Part shown: positions 1-9,508 of the stretch, one piece after another
How the letters are laid out: each line of letters starts with the position of its first letter
Position numbering within the stretch: the stretch's first letter is position 1
DNA from: Rickettsiella massiliensis 20B
GTDB taxonomy: Bacteria > Pseudomonadota > Gammaproteobacteria > Diplorickettsiales > Diplorickettsiaceae
Assembly: GCF_000257395.1 (NCBI RefSeq)
Contig: NZ_AJGC01000002.1
Span: forward strand, 107,001-171,000
DNA length: 64,000 nucleotides
Direction of reading: 5' to 3'
Made by a program: the position numbers and the translations under genes
Notes under the pieces: model-generated
What the model saw: only the letters and a program-made list of their open reading frames with translations
The model's database searches: none
What the model was told of the DNA's origin: nothing

Positions 1-441
1 TTCCTTCAAAAAAAGTAGCGACCTACGATTTAGTACCCAAAATGAGTGCGCTGGATATTACAAAACAACTGCTCCGATGCCATCGAACATAAAAAGTATG
101 ATGTAATCATCTGTAACTTTGCAAATCCCGATATGCTCGGTCACACCGGTAATACTCAAGCCACAGAACAAGCGATTACTTGCATTGATCATTGTATTGC
201 TGGAGAAATGATTATTACAGCCGATCATGGTAACGCTGAATGTATGTATGATGAAACCACTCAGCAACCACATACTGCTCACACAACAGAGCCAGTTCCG
301 TTTGTGTATGTGGGACGCCGTGCGAAAATGATTGATGGGCATACCGGTACTTTAGCGGACGTCGCACCAACTGTCCTCGCTTTACTAGGCTTACCCAAAC
401 CAAAAGAAATGACTGGTGTTAATTTAATTAAATTAAAATAA
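1..441 (+). pseudogene. gpmI: 2,3-bisphosphoglycerate-independent phosphoglycerate mutase, C-terminal part, broken
   Basis: Interconverts 3- and 2-phosphoglycerate in glycolysis in the cytoplasm. The 5' end lies outside the window. Bases 3 to about 65 read [19 protein letters not shown] in one frame; the protein then continues in another frame (from 46) with [19 protein letters not shown], so there is a frameshift near 60-75. The metal-binding TADHGNAE motif and the [11 protein letters not shown] segment typical of GpmI are present. Between CIDHCI and [12 protein letters not shown] the family normally has roughly a dozen more residues, so an in-frame deletion is also likely near 198-203. It is followed on the same strand by the CtpA-type protease. 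The family identification is secure; whether the damage is biological or an assembly error is not known. Confidence 0.85.
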
Positions 442-754
442 CGTTATAAAATAGATACACCGCTAAGATAACGGTCAATCTTAGATATTATTTTAAGATA
501 AATGCGTTGTAAGAAGAAAATTAAATATTTTTTTTGAACAATAAATTACCATTTATCGGCTCGCTAAACTCGCAAATTCATTAAAGTCCATTACACTAAA
601 AGAAGATTCTCATAAAAAATGACGGAAAACAGATCGTTAGTGTCTGTTTTTGTGACTCAAATCATCCTATTACCCTTGGCTTCTGAAAAAAAGAAGTTCA
701 TATAAAATAAGGGGGGCGAGCCAGCTATGTCAGCTATCGCGCCTACTCATTGTC

Positions 755-2051
755 ATGGGGTTATCGGCCGTTCAAGCCGTCAGTTTTGCAACCGAAACAA
801 CTCCACCGATTTCACCCCAATCACAAACCGAATCGACTTTATCAAAAGATGTTTTACGTTTTAATCGAGAATTACAAATTATTAAAAAAGAATACGTACA
901 TCCTACATCGGATCATCAATTGTTATGTAATGCCATGCAAGGTATGGCGAGTGGACTCGACCCACACTCCGGTTTTTTAGATGCAGAAGATTTAAAAGAT
1001 TTACAAACCGCTACGACCGGTCAATTTAGTGGTTTGGGCTTAGAAGTGGCAATGGAAGAAGGTTTATTACATATCATTACTCCGTATTCAACCCGGGGAT
1101 TGGATTCTTCGTATCAATCATCAACCGGTACAAGGCCTAACGCTCCGCGAAGCCGTAAATAAAATGCGTGGCAACACAGGTAAAGTCGTTCATTTAACTT
1201 TATTTCGTAAAGGCTTACGTAAACCATTTACTGTACAATTAAAGTGTGAAGCAATCCAAGTTCAAAGTATCAAAGGACGATGGCTTTCTCCACATTTTGC
1301 TTACATTCGCATCGGTAGTTTTCAAGAAACTACCCGTAAAGATTTAGATAAGTTTCTGCATGCATTACAAGAAAATCCAAACAATTCATTACAAGGACTG
1401 ATTTTAGATCTACGTAATAATCCAGGTGGATTATTAACTACTGCTGCGGAAGTCGCGAATGCTTTTCTAGATTCCAAACAAATGCAATATCAACAACTCT
1501 TAGTTTATACCCAAGGAAATACCCCGCAAGCGAACATGAGAATTGTCGCAAAAGATCATGACCAAAAGTATAAAGGGGCCCTGGTTGTGCTGATCAATCA
1601 GGGGACTGCTTCTGGCGCTGAAATTGTAGCGGGTGCGTTGCAGGATAATAAACGTGCGGTCGTAGTAGGAACAAAAAGTTTTGGTAAAGGTTCCGTACAG
1701 AGTGTCATTCCTTTAGATGAAATCAGTGCGCTTAAATTAACGACAGCGCTTTATTACACGCCGTCTGGCCGCTCGATTCAAGCTGCCGGGATTGTCCCAG
1801 ACATTACACTCAATGAATTAAAGGTTAATTTTTTAGACGAGCGGGGGTTAGATGCTATTTATTTACACGAATCCGAATTAAAAGGTCATCTTAGCAATAA
1901 TAAAAATCAACCCGTTAACCAAAAAACGAGCCTAAAGCCCTCTTCCGCTATTGAAACAAATGAACTTTTAAGAAACGATTATCAATTATTTGAAGCGTTC
2001 AATGTTTTAAAAAGTCTGGTGGTACTCCAAAATACAGCAAATAAAGCATGA
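755..2051 (+). pseudogene. S41 carboxy-terminal processing protease (CtpA/Prc type), frameshifted
   Basis: Periplasmic serine protease of the CtpA family. The reading frame opens with a hydrophobic signal-like segment (LLIVMGLSAVQA, coding from about 722, so the true start may lie slightly upstream of 755). The first part (to 1162) carries SGLDPHSGFLDAEDL and GQFSGLGLEV, the start of the PDZ domain. The second part (from about 1098, annotated start 1164) resumes with GDWILRINHQPVQGL and contains the catalytic Ser in GTASGAEIVAGAL and the Lys in GTKSFGKGSVQ. About a dozen PDZ residues that should link the two parts are missing near 1085-1100. It lies just downstream of gpmI, a common neighbourhood. 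A hairpin terminator follows. Confidence 0.85.
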
Positions 2052-2139
2052 TTCAGTACAACCTTGATCATGCCTTAAAGCCATTCATTTAATATACTAA
2101 AGGACAAGTCACTGAATCTGTATTGAGGCCGTTTTGATT

Positions 2140-2175
2140 CTCCTGCAGACGGCAGGAGTAATTATTTTTATTACT
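2140..2175 (+). terminator. Rho-independent terminator after the CtpA-type gene
   Basis: A 7-bp perfect stem (CTCCTGC / GCAGGAG) with a 5-base AGACG loop at 2140-2158 is followed by TAATTATTTTTATT. It sits between the plus-strand protease gene and the convergent minus-strand repeat protein, where a terminator is expected. Confidence 0.7.
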
Positions 2176-2195
2176 AAATAACCCAGGAGAACGCG

Positions 2196-3167
2196 TTAAT
2201 TTTTTTGTTTGTACTCATTATAGATTTTTCCTAATTCTGCTGAATCTTTTCGTAGTTGCTCTTCGGATCCACCTGTTCTATTCAAAATAAGAATTGCTTT
2301 ATCAAGCAATTCTTTATCTAGATTATCTAAAGAATCGCGCCAGGATTGGCTAACCTGCTTCGCTTTTAAACATTTTTTTATAGAATAAAGAGCAGACTTT
2401 TCACCTTGATTAAGGTCATCAAGCTTACTAAGACATCCTTCAATAAGGTCTAATCTCTTTAATAATCTCTTGTTATCTTTTTGTTTAGAATAAAAATTTA
2501 ATTTATTTTTTTGGTGTTCTATCAATATTTTCTTTAAATTTTTCGAATGTTTTAGTAAATAATTTTCTGAAGCAATCGATTGATTTAAAATCAATCTTGT
2601 ATCGTTCAGCAGTTTTTTATCTAGGTGATCTAAAGAAGCTCTAGATAATGGATCAGTTAGTGCATCTTTTAACTCTTTTATTAAATGCAGGAATGCATTC
2701 TGCTGACCTATTTCATTGACAGTAGTGTCATGACTGAATAAACATTCTGTAAGAAGGTCCAATTGTTTTTTTAACAATTGATTTTGATTTTTTTTAGGTT
2801 GTTTAATTTTTATTTCTTTTGTTTTTTTTGAATCTTCTAATAATTGATACTCTGATTCTGATTCAAAAACACCTGGTGATGGCTGACTCGTCAACTTGTC
2901 TTTTGCTTGTATCAAATCCTGATCGATTACAATCTGTTTATCTTTTTTATTTATAACCGAATCATTACTTGATTGATACGCTTCATTCAGTTGATTATCT
3001 AACCGCTCACTTTCATTTTTTTCTAATGTTTCAAATGAATACTCCCGTGACTGATCCTTCAACTTATCTTGTTCTTTTATCAAATCCTGACTGGTCGTAA
3101 TCTGTGTATCTTGTCTATTGATAAAAGAACTTTGATTTACAGAGAGTCTGGTTGTTTTTGTAACCAT
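2196..3167 (-). CDS. Lys/Glu-rich helical repeat protein, candidate effector
   Basis: I do not recognise a named family. The 323-residue product is strongly charged, rich in Lys, Asp, Glu, Gln and Leu, and predicted by eye to be helical. It contains two kinds of internal duplication. Residues 20-45 and 76-101 share a DxQI...QDLI...DKL...Q pattern. Residues about 130-222 and 233-322 are two copies of a roughly 92-residue unit sharing LLKxLDLLxxCL, SLDxLDKxLL, LILN and a Lys-rich end. There is no signal peptide or membrane segment. Its start overlaps the end of the OTU-like gene by 31 bases in a different frame, so the two are either translationally coupled or were one protein split by a frameshift near 3140-3165. 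The AT-rich accessory setting and repeat design fit a secreted effector, but that is inference. Confidence 0.6.
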   Translation of the reverse strand: MVTKTTRLSVNQSSFINRQDTQITTSQDLIKEQDKLKDQSREYSFETLEKNESERLDNQLNEAYQSSNDSVINKKDKQIVIDQDLIQAKDKLTSQPSPGVFESESEYQLLEDSKKTKEIKIKQPKKNQNQLLKKQLDLLTECLFSHDTTVNEIGQQNAFLHLIKELKDALTDPLSRASLDHLDKKLLNDTRLILNQSIASENYLLKHSKNLKKILIEHQKNKLNFYSKQKDNKRLLKRLDLIEGCLSKLDDLNQGEKSALYSIKKCLKAKQVSQSWRDSLDNLDKELLDKAILILNRTGGSEEQLRKDSAELGKIYNEYKQKN

Positions 3168-4003
3168 TTATCTTTATTTTGTTCGAGATATTGATCAATA
3201 TCTTTTTTAAAAATTAAAGTATCAAAATGTCTTTTAAAAAAAATTAAATTCAAATGTAAATTTTCTGATTGTTGTGCTTGAAGCAAGTTATACTCTTGAT
3301 TATGGGAACATAAACTATCTAAATCTTTTATTTTATCCTCATAAATCTGGTAAACATTAATGCTAATTTGATGATAATTATTTAAGTAACAACGAAGAAA
3401 CTCAGCATCGATATGTAAGCCTAGATAAAATAGTTCTTGTAAATTTTTATCAAATAATTCTTTTGTATCAAATTTACTAACTAACTCATTATAAGCATGA
3501 CTCGCAACAAAAGTATCACTAGTAAAAAACCTACACATGTCCTGACGAGCACAAGCACTTAAAAATTTAGGGATGGGGTCATTTTTTAGAAAAAATCTTT
3601 CAAAAAAAGCGTTGTATTGTTCTGGGGTTAAAGCACGATATTGCTTAATAAACTCAAGAAAATCTGAGGGACAAGCTATTTTATACTCTTTTTTGACCTG
3701 GTCTTCATTTCTCTCAACAATCTGACATAACTTATCCGCAACAAACGACTGTTTACCCTGTGTAATACCTTGCCTTAAGAAGGCCAGCATCATCGCGCTC
3801 GTTGCACAATTCCCATCTCCTAAGACTTCGGCAATATATACTGGCTCATTTAAATGATGGTGCTTGGCATTATCTAGATCATTTAGATCCGTAGCCTCAT
3901 CTATTAAACAAATAGAATATCCTTTATTTTCAAGGTATATTGCTGAATCCAATAATCCTTGATAAAAAAAAGGGGTGTTATTATCGATGTCAGGAGTAGG
4001 CAT
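3137..4003 (-). CDS. OTU-like cysteine protease (possible deubiquitinase effector)
   Basis: The 288-residue product has the OTU signature: LGDGNCATSAMMLAF at residues 61-75, giving the Asp63-Gly-Asn-Cys66 active-site stretch, and a C-terminal RHFDTLIF (residues 258-265) in the place of the catalytic His with its aromatic neighbour. OTU proteases cleave ubiquitin chains, and intracellular bacteria such as Legionella deliver them into host cells. The protein has no signal peptide, consistent with a Dot/Icm-type substrate, though no secretion signal was proved. The first 60 residues do not resemble anything I know. The C-terminus overlaps the next ORF by 31 bases; a single-base slip there would fuse both into a protein of about 600 residues. 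OTU assignment is by motif only; catalytic competence is inferred. Confidence 0.65.
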   Translation of the reverse strand: MPTPDIDNNTPFFYQGLLDSAIYLENKGYSICLIDEATDLNDLDNAKHHHLNEPVYIAEVLGDGNCATSAMMLAFLRQGITQGKQSFVADKLCQIVERNEDQVKKEYKIACPSDFLEFIKQYRALTPEQYNAFFERFFLKNDPIPKFLSACARQDMCRFFTSDTFVASHAYNELVSKFDTKELFDKNLQELFYLGLHIDAEFLRCYLNNYHQISINVYQIYEDKIKDLDSLCSHNQEYNLLQAQQSENLHLNLIFFKRHFDTLIFKKDIDQYLEQNKDKWLQKQPDSL

Positions 4004-4415
4004 AATCGGGACAAAAAGTAATTAAAGAGCTAATTATTGTCCTTAACAATTAATATTGTTTAGATATAATTTTAATTTATAAAATACAAATAGTCAAAAC
4101 TTTTTTAATTAAAACCTAATGGCTCGTTTTAATACTTATAGTCTGGTAAAGAATCCATGGGAAGCTAAACCTAAAGTAAAACTACCATAGAATTTATACT
4201 CTATTTTAAAAAACTGAATCTCCCAAAAGAACAATTAAAAATAGATTTTTATCTAATTTTTAATGATCTTTGTTTGCAAGTTTTTCTATGATCATTATAA
4301 AAAATAATATAATTTGATTATTATAGTCAGATTAGAAGTAAATCTAAATAACACTCACTCTAAGCTATCTCGATTACTTTAAATTTTATTATTTATGGCT
4401 GATCATTTCTTAAAT
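4004..4415. other. AT-rich intergenic region, no gene seen
   Basis: About 410 bases between the OTU-like gene and the ATP-grasp-like gene. It is very AT-rich with stop codons in all frames. It must hold the promoter of the minus-strand OTU-like gene and the end of the upstream operon, but I see no confident promoter or terminator. Confidence 0.5.
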
Positions 4416-5669
4416 TTAACAAATTGGCATAAAGACAGTAGTTCCACCTTGTGCAATATTGATAATTGATTTACATGAACCTCTTATGATTCCGGGTCCT
4501 AATAAAATGTTATTAAAACTGAGTATAGAACCTACTAAATAGATATTTTGATAGCCGCTACTCGGCATCGCTGCACTATTTGAAGAAGCCTCATTTAAAA
4601 GTTGAAAAAGAGGCTGATTAATAAATGGCTGGACAACATAATCAAGTTTTTTTTCATTCAGCACGGTTAATATTTCAGAAAATTGAGCTTCTTTTCCAAT
4701 ATACATGCCTTTCCCTTTCCCTGTCAAACTCTTTTTTAAAACCCAGTTTTTAGGATTCATTTTAATATTTTGTACGGTATGATCATTTAATAACGTATAA
4801 GTTGGAATAATATAATTTGCTAGTTGATCACATTTTTCAGAAGAAATATATTTGGACATAATTTTTTTATTCGATAATAGCGCTAATAATCTTTTATCAT
4901 GTACTATAAATATTGTTCTTATATCGTTAAAGTAAGGTTGTGCTGTTATTTCTTTAAACAAGTCTGAGTCTAAACAAACTAATTCTTCTTGATGTAAATT
5001 AAGTATTGTTTGAAAAACATGATCGCTTTGCTGATTATTAAATGGACTAATTTGTTTCACAGTTAAGTTAGATATTTTTTCTAAAATATTTTGTAAGAGG
5101 CAAATATCAAAGCTTTTTTCTTTATTCAATAAAATTGAGATAGGCCGATCAGAATCAAAAAAATTATTAATAATATTAGAAATTTTTAATAATTCTCTAT
5201 CAAAATAGAAACTATTATTTCCAAAATTTTTATGTATTTCAGTATAGAGGCACTGTGAAAAAAGAAATGCATTTAATGGGAACCGTGTATTTATTTCACA
5301 TATTTTTAACTGATAATTTTCATTAAAAAGAAAATCAGGACGAATAGCTCCTATTGCATAAGGTTTATCTCTCAATGGATATAATAAATTAAGCACAGTA
5401 TCGTTGAGTGAAATCATCTCTTGGAGGATAGGATCATCAAAAAAGCTGCTTACAATCTTATGTATTGCCTCTATTAATAAAGTATGACAACCATTTACCT
5501 GATAAATGAGTTCTTTACTAAAAAGTAATGGATAAGGATTAATATTAAATTTATCAAACTGAATTGGCTGATAAGTTTTATTTAAATTTCTAATTAAATT
5601 AGACTGGTCTTTTTGAAATTGACTCTGTTTTGTAGAACGTTTTGGTAGAAGCTGTTTTATAGGCAACAT
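4416..5669 (-). CDS. ATP-grasp-like ligase
   Basis: The 417-residue protein has features of the ATP-grasp fold: IRPDFLFNENYQLKICEIN (residues 109-127), in which an acidic residue and Asn follow a central strand as in other ligases of this type; NWVLKKSLTGKGKGMYIG (308-325), a Lys plus glycine-rich nucleotide-binding loop; and YVVQPFINQP (344-353). The C-terminal region (IYLVGSILSFNN...GGTTVF) resembles the end of a ligase domain. ATP-grasp enzymes join a carboxylate to an amine or thiol through an acyl phosphate. No signal peptide or transmembrane segment is seen. It is the second gene of a tight pair, 20 bases after the TauD-type dioxygenase, which points to one pathway, such as a small modified peptide or amino acid. 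The substrate is unknown, and the family call is by motif. Confidence 0.55.
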   Translation of the reverse strand: MLPIKQLLPKRSTKQSQFQKDQSNLIRNLNKTYQPIQFDKFNINPYPLLFSKELIYQVNGCHTLLIEAIHKIVSSFFDDPILQEMISLNDTVLNLLYPLRDKPYAIGAIRPDFLFNENYQLKICEINTRFPLNAFLFSQCLYTEIHKNFGNNSFYFDRELLKISNIINNFFDSDRPISILLNKEKSFDICLLQNILEKISNLTVKQISPFNNQQSDHVFQTILNLHQEELVCLDSDLFKEITAQPYFNDIRTIFIVHDKRLLALLSNKKIMSKYISSEKCDQLANYIIPTYTLLNDHTVQNIKMNPKNWVLKKSLTGKGKGMYIGKEAQFSEILTVLNEKKLDYVVQPFINQPLFQLLNEASSNSAAMPSSGYQNIYLVGSILSFNNILLGPGIIRGSCKSIINIAQGGTTVFMPIC

Positions 5670-5689
5670 AAATCTTGTTATTACTTAAG

Positions 5690-6535
5690 TTAGACCAAGA
5701 AGTTGTTGTTTTTTTTCTGATCAGCAGAAGAAAGGGCCGATGAGGTTTTAAAAAATCGAATACGTTGCAAATGTCTTTCTGGATCGTTTATTTGAGTTTT
5801 TGCATGAAGAAACCTTTTATTACTTAATATAAGTATTTGATTATCTCTTAACGTGAATCCTCGACAAAGTTTGGGTAAATATATTAAATGTTCTAGCTCG
5901 CTTATTGCATTGAATTGCTCAGAGGTTAGATGATCAAAATTAATAATTTCACGCCGATAGCGAATATTAAAATACTTATCAAAAATACATGCTTTTATAA
6001 AGTCAATTCCTTTGAAAAATTCTTTAGGCACATTTATAGTAATAGGAATATTTTTCAATATTTTGAGTGATTTATGAGATAAGGCGTCTTTTAACCACTT
6101 AACGTCGAGAATTAAATTGTTCCCACCCAATTTTTTATCGGCATGTAATACATACAAAGCGAAATAATCAGGAACATTTTCTTCATAAGAACAATCCGTA
6201 TGAAAATGAAATTCATCATCTTTATGTGATCGAGCAAGCGGTTGGGTCATTTTTTTACCCCTTACTACCTTAATATCCCATAGATAGCTATTCTCTTCTT
6301 TATGAAGGTGTGGATGACCTAAAGTATTAATAATTTTTTTAAACGTAGCGCTCTTATCTTGATAATTTAAAGTAATTATAGATAGACCATACTTATCTAA
6401 TATTTCTGAAATATGCGCGTATGGAATCACTTTATGGTGTGTTACCTTCAAGTAACAAATTTGAGGAATCTCTAGTTTTTGACTTTTATGAAAAATATTT
6501 TCAAGGTTATGTGTAGGCAAGATGGATTTACTCAT
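5690..6535 (-). CDS. TauD/TfdA-family Fe(II)/2-oxoglutarate dioxygenase
   Basis: The 281-residue protein shows the non-haem iron triad: FHTDCSY at residues 111-117 gives His112 and Asp114, and NKRFLHAKTQINDPERHLQR (239-258) gives the distal His244 followed by an arginine suited to bind 2-oxoglutarate. PDYFALYVL and GGNNLILDV sit between them as in TauD/TfdA relatives. The DPERHLQR ending recalls members that hydroxylate free amino acids rather than taurine. It is the first gene of a two-gene operon with the ATP-grasp-like ligase. The upstream 1.4 kb is gene-poor. The pairing suggests oxidation and ligation of an amino acid-like substrate; this is inference. The gene is intact, unlike many neighbours. 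Confidence 0.75.
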   Translation of the reverse strand: MSKSILPTHNLENIFHKSQKLEIPQICYLKVTHHKVIPYAHISEILDKYGLSIITLNYQDKSATFKKIINTLGHPHLHKEENSYLWDIKVVRGKKMTQPLARSHKDDEFHFHTDCSYEENVPDYFALYVLHADKKLGGNNLILDVKWLKDALSHKSLKILKNIPITINVPKEFFKGIDFIKACIFDKYFNIRYRREIINFDHLTSEQFNAISELEHLIYLPKLCRGFTLRDNQILILSNKRFLHAKTQINDPERHLQRIRFFKTSSALSSADQKKNNNFLV

Positions 6536-7958
6536 AAATAACCCTTTATTATTGTTTTTATATATTCAACATAAAACTATAGGAGTACTTTTATCATACA
6601 ACAATATGTTATAATTAGATGTAGAAAATATATAGATAAAGTACTTATTTTTTTAAGTTCTACATAATCCCGGCTCATTAAGGAGATTAGCTTTAATTGA
6701 AACGTCATCCATTGGCATACTCGATAGGACATAGAAAACAAAAAGTACGAAAATAAGTATACATATCATAAATTATTGAAAAAAGAATATTATTATGAAA
6801 TCTTTATAGCCTTACAAAGATATAACAATGTTGATAAGTGGGCACTTTTTGTCACATACAGACTTTAAACATCTTCGTTCAGTTTATAAAAAATTTGTTC
6901 ATGTTTATCCTGCACAGCAATGAAGAAGAAAACATTGGTTTAAACCATAGTAAATAAACTAAATTACCTTATTTACTAATTTAGTGATATTAGATAAAAG
7001 AAAAGATAAAACTCATCGATTAAACGGTTATTAATTAATTTAATTTCTTTGGCCGATCGTCTTAAACGCAAACAACTTCGATTAGCAAAGATATAGCAGA
7101 TTTTTTTATCAGGATAAGAGCATTTTCCTTACTTTTCTTCGATACCACTTCCTTAAGTCTTCTTTTATTCTTGCATAAAATTCTAGGCTAAGTGAAAAGC
7201 CTATATTTATATTATTTCTTTATTATTTTAAACAGAGAATTCTTGCTTAACAGATGAAGATATAAAGCAACCACAAATCTATTTTTAGGCATTGACCTGC
7301 ATATCAAGCTTCTGAAAACTTTCTTGCATCTAAGCGATTGTTCTGGATGAATTACATCCTCTTTCATACGCTTCAATTGATCTCGGTTTTAATTGCTAAT
7401 TACCCCTATTTTCAATATTTTATCTGCTATCAGCATATAATACACTAAATAATTGAACAATTCATGACCACACTTGTTTTTTCTGATCATGCCAACCAGA
7501 CACTGAATAATCTCTTTTGGCTATTTGAAAAAATGGTCGTTGTCAAACAATAACAATCGAGATCTGTAGATAAAGTCTGAGGCATCATTCTGGAGAAAAG
7601 AAAATCAGACATATACAGCTGATTTAAAATAGGTTTTCTTTTACTTCTGAGAACTATCCTACAGAAAATTAAATTTTTCAAAAGCAAAGAAATGCTGAAA
7701 AATTCTACTTTTCTATCAAATAACATGAATAAGACGCTAGTGATGACGCGCTAGTATTTTTTTAGGATTATAAAATTCTGCACCTTTTGTATTAATTTTT
7801 TCTAAAGGTTACATAGAATAGCACTGCTTTTAGTGATAAGTACCTGATGAAATAAGCCTTTCTCATCGCTATACAAAGAAGGCATTAATCAATGCCGGGC
7901 TCAAGCGCTCACTTGAAGATCGTGCACTCCATGCCCTGGCTTTCTAAATAGGCAATCG
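6536..7958. other. Long gene-poor region with decayed sequence
   Basis: More than 1.4 kb of AT-rich sequence without a convincing gene. The minus-strand ORF at 7487-7726 is short and unlike any family I know. Only one trace stands out: minus-strand 7280-7400 reads LKPRSIEAYERG followed by a helical stretch, similar to the end of an XRE-type helix-turn-helix, interrupted by stops. The region probably represents deleted or decayed prophage DNA next to the capsid remnant. Confidence 0.4.
7280..7400 (-). pseudogene. Possible remnant of an XRE-type helix-turn-helix regulator
   Basis: On the minus strand one frame reads QLKPRSIEAYERG, then an in-frame stop, then MQESFQKLDMQVNA. The pattern of a serine-isoleucine-x-x-Tyr-Glu-x-Gly followed by an amphipathic helix is typical of small phage-type repressors. 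Stops on both sides show that it is not expressed as a full protein. The call is weak and rests on one motif next to other phage remnants. Confidence 0.25.
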
Positions 7959-8448
7959 CTAAGGCGTATTTAAACCTGTGTTGATACCAACCTTTAAAGG
8001 TACAGTATAAATCTCACCTTGAATAAAAGCAGGATCACTGAAGATCGCAAGGATCTTAATGTAATCGGTTAATCGTGCCGCAGCTTTGGCATAAAGTTTG
8101 GCATGATCACGGAACTTATCAAAATTATATAATTTATATTCCCCTCTATCGATTACGGTTTTCAAATAGTAATCATTCGTTGGGGCTTGAATATTGGTTT
8201 CATTGACCGGTGTGATAAAAATGTCCATTGACGCAAAGTGGGTTTGATTCATTTCCACTAAATCCGAAACCGGTACATTTAATACGGTTCCGCGTAAACC
8301 ATGACGCTCTTCGATGGTATCTTTGAGCTTTAAATCGTTTTAGTATTGTAGCGACTCCCGTGTCAAATAACTGACAGGTCGCTTTTAAACTACTGACATC
8401 AAACATAAGACAACCTAATAAATAAAATGAAACTGAATTCTCTTTCAT
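7959..8448 (-). pseudogene. Phage major capsid protein remnant
   Basis: Two overlapping minus-strand frames give one interrupted protein. It begins MFDVSSLKATCQLFDTG near 8407 (frame open from 8448), shifts frame near 8330-8340, and continues through RGTVLNVPVSDLVEMNQTH, NIQAPTNDYYLKTVIDRGEY and HAKLYAKAAARL to 7959. These segments fit a capsid-like protein of a podovirus. The assignment leans on position: it follows, on the same strand, remnants of a portal tail, a Bbp19-like protein and a scaffold, which is the head-gene order of Bordetella phage BPP-1-like podophages. The copy looks truncated at the 3' end as well. Confidence 0.45.
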
Positions 8449-8572
8449 CGATCAGATTGCCTATCTCTACAGGGTTGATAAGGCTTCGATAAATCTAATA
8501 AAGGTAGCATCCTATCAGCTTTTTAGATGGATAGTTTTATTATAGCTTCTAGTAATAGCGTTGACAGGTACT

Positions 8573-9403
8573 TTATCTAGTTATCTCTTTAAGTAACTTT
8601 TTTGATGGATTAATAAGCTCGTTATCTAATATTTTACCATTTTCTGATACAAAAAAAATAGGTTTAGATTTTAAACTTGGATTTGATTTTAAATCAGCAG
8701 TTATCTTTTCAATAATTGAAGTAATAAAATCTATAAGTTTTTCTAAGAGATTTCTGGTATCCAACAGACCTTTAAATTCATCTTTACATTCAATACTAGA
8801 GTCCACTAAACCATACTCTGCTATCCATCCACATCCATTTTTGTGTGAAGTAGTATTAATTTTATATGTCGATTTTCCTTTAACAAAAAAATCTTTTTCT
8901 TGATCCACTTCTCTTATTATAATATTTCCACTTTTTTCAGTATCAGATATGACTAATATACAGAAAAGAAAGCTAACTTGAATAAGTAACTCATTTTCAC
9001 TTAATCTTATATCTATTTTTCTTTGGCTGCTTGAAATAGTCCATTGCTCAGCTGTATTGTTCCGTACATTCTCTACCAACATATTCATGTGAGTGTGAAG
9101 AAATTCTTGATGAAGAAATAGCATTAAAAATTTTTCGATCTGTTCTCTTTTCTTTTTATTTATATTTGGATAAGGCTCAAAAAGTTTTATAAATATTAAA
9201 TCAACCGCATCAGGAGCATTAACATTTATATTTAAATCCTTTAGTGATTGGCCATTAACGCTGAGTTCTTTTTGCATTCTTGTGAAATCAGTTAAAAATT
9301 TTTTTTTATTATATACAGAATTTAATTGTTCTTTAGTCGTGATTCGGTATTTTGGATTTTTCATGAATCTATTTAATATTCTGTGATCTGAAAAAGAGTA
9401 CAT
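8573..9403 (-). CDS. Hypothetical protein of unknown function, intact gene inside decayed prophage
   Basis: The 276-residue protein is not recognised. It starts MYSFSDHRILNRFMKNPK, has no signal peptide or transmembrane helix, and is rich in Lys, Asn, Ile and Glu. A central stretch with alternating hydrophobic residues (KIDIRLSENELLIQVSFLFC) suggests beta strands; the C-terminal third looks helical, and GNIIIREVDQEKDFFVKGK and KINTTSHKNGCGW lie between. It sits between the scaffold remnant and the capsid remnant of a broken prophage, on the same strand. Unlike both, it has no frameshift. It could be a cargo gene carried by the phage or an effector inserted later. A palindromic CTAAAAAATTTTTAG lies just upstream. 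Confidence 0.6.
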   Translation of the reverse strand: MYSFSDHRILNRFMKNPKYRITTKEQLNSVYNKKKFLTDFTRMQKELSVNGQSLKDLNINVNAPDAVDLIFIKLFEPYPNINKKKREQIEKFLMLFLHQEFLHTHMNMLVENVRNNTAEQWTISSSQRKIDIRLSENELLIQVSFLFCILVISDTEKSGNIIIREVDQEKDFFVKGKSTYKINTTSHKNGCGWIAEYGLVDSSIECKDEFKGLLDTRNLLEKLIDFITSIIEKITADLKSNPSLKSKPIFFVSENGKILDNELINPSKKLLKEITR

Positions 9404-9508
9404 AATTTTAGCCCTTATGTTAGAAGCTAACTTTACTCAAAAATGCGTACCTAAAAAATTTTTAGATACCATGAAGGTGGCTTCTTATATTTTTTATTCT
9501 TACAAAAA

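Noticed and set aside
7487-7726. 79-codon minus-strand ORF as a gene
   Set aside because: No ribosome binding site, no family resemblance and low-complexity hydrophobic composition expected of AT-rich DNA.
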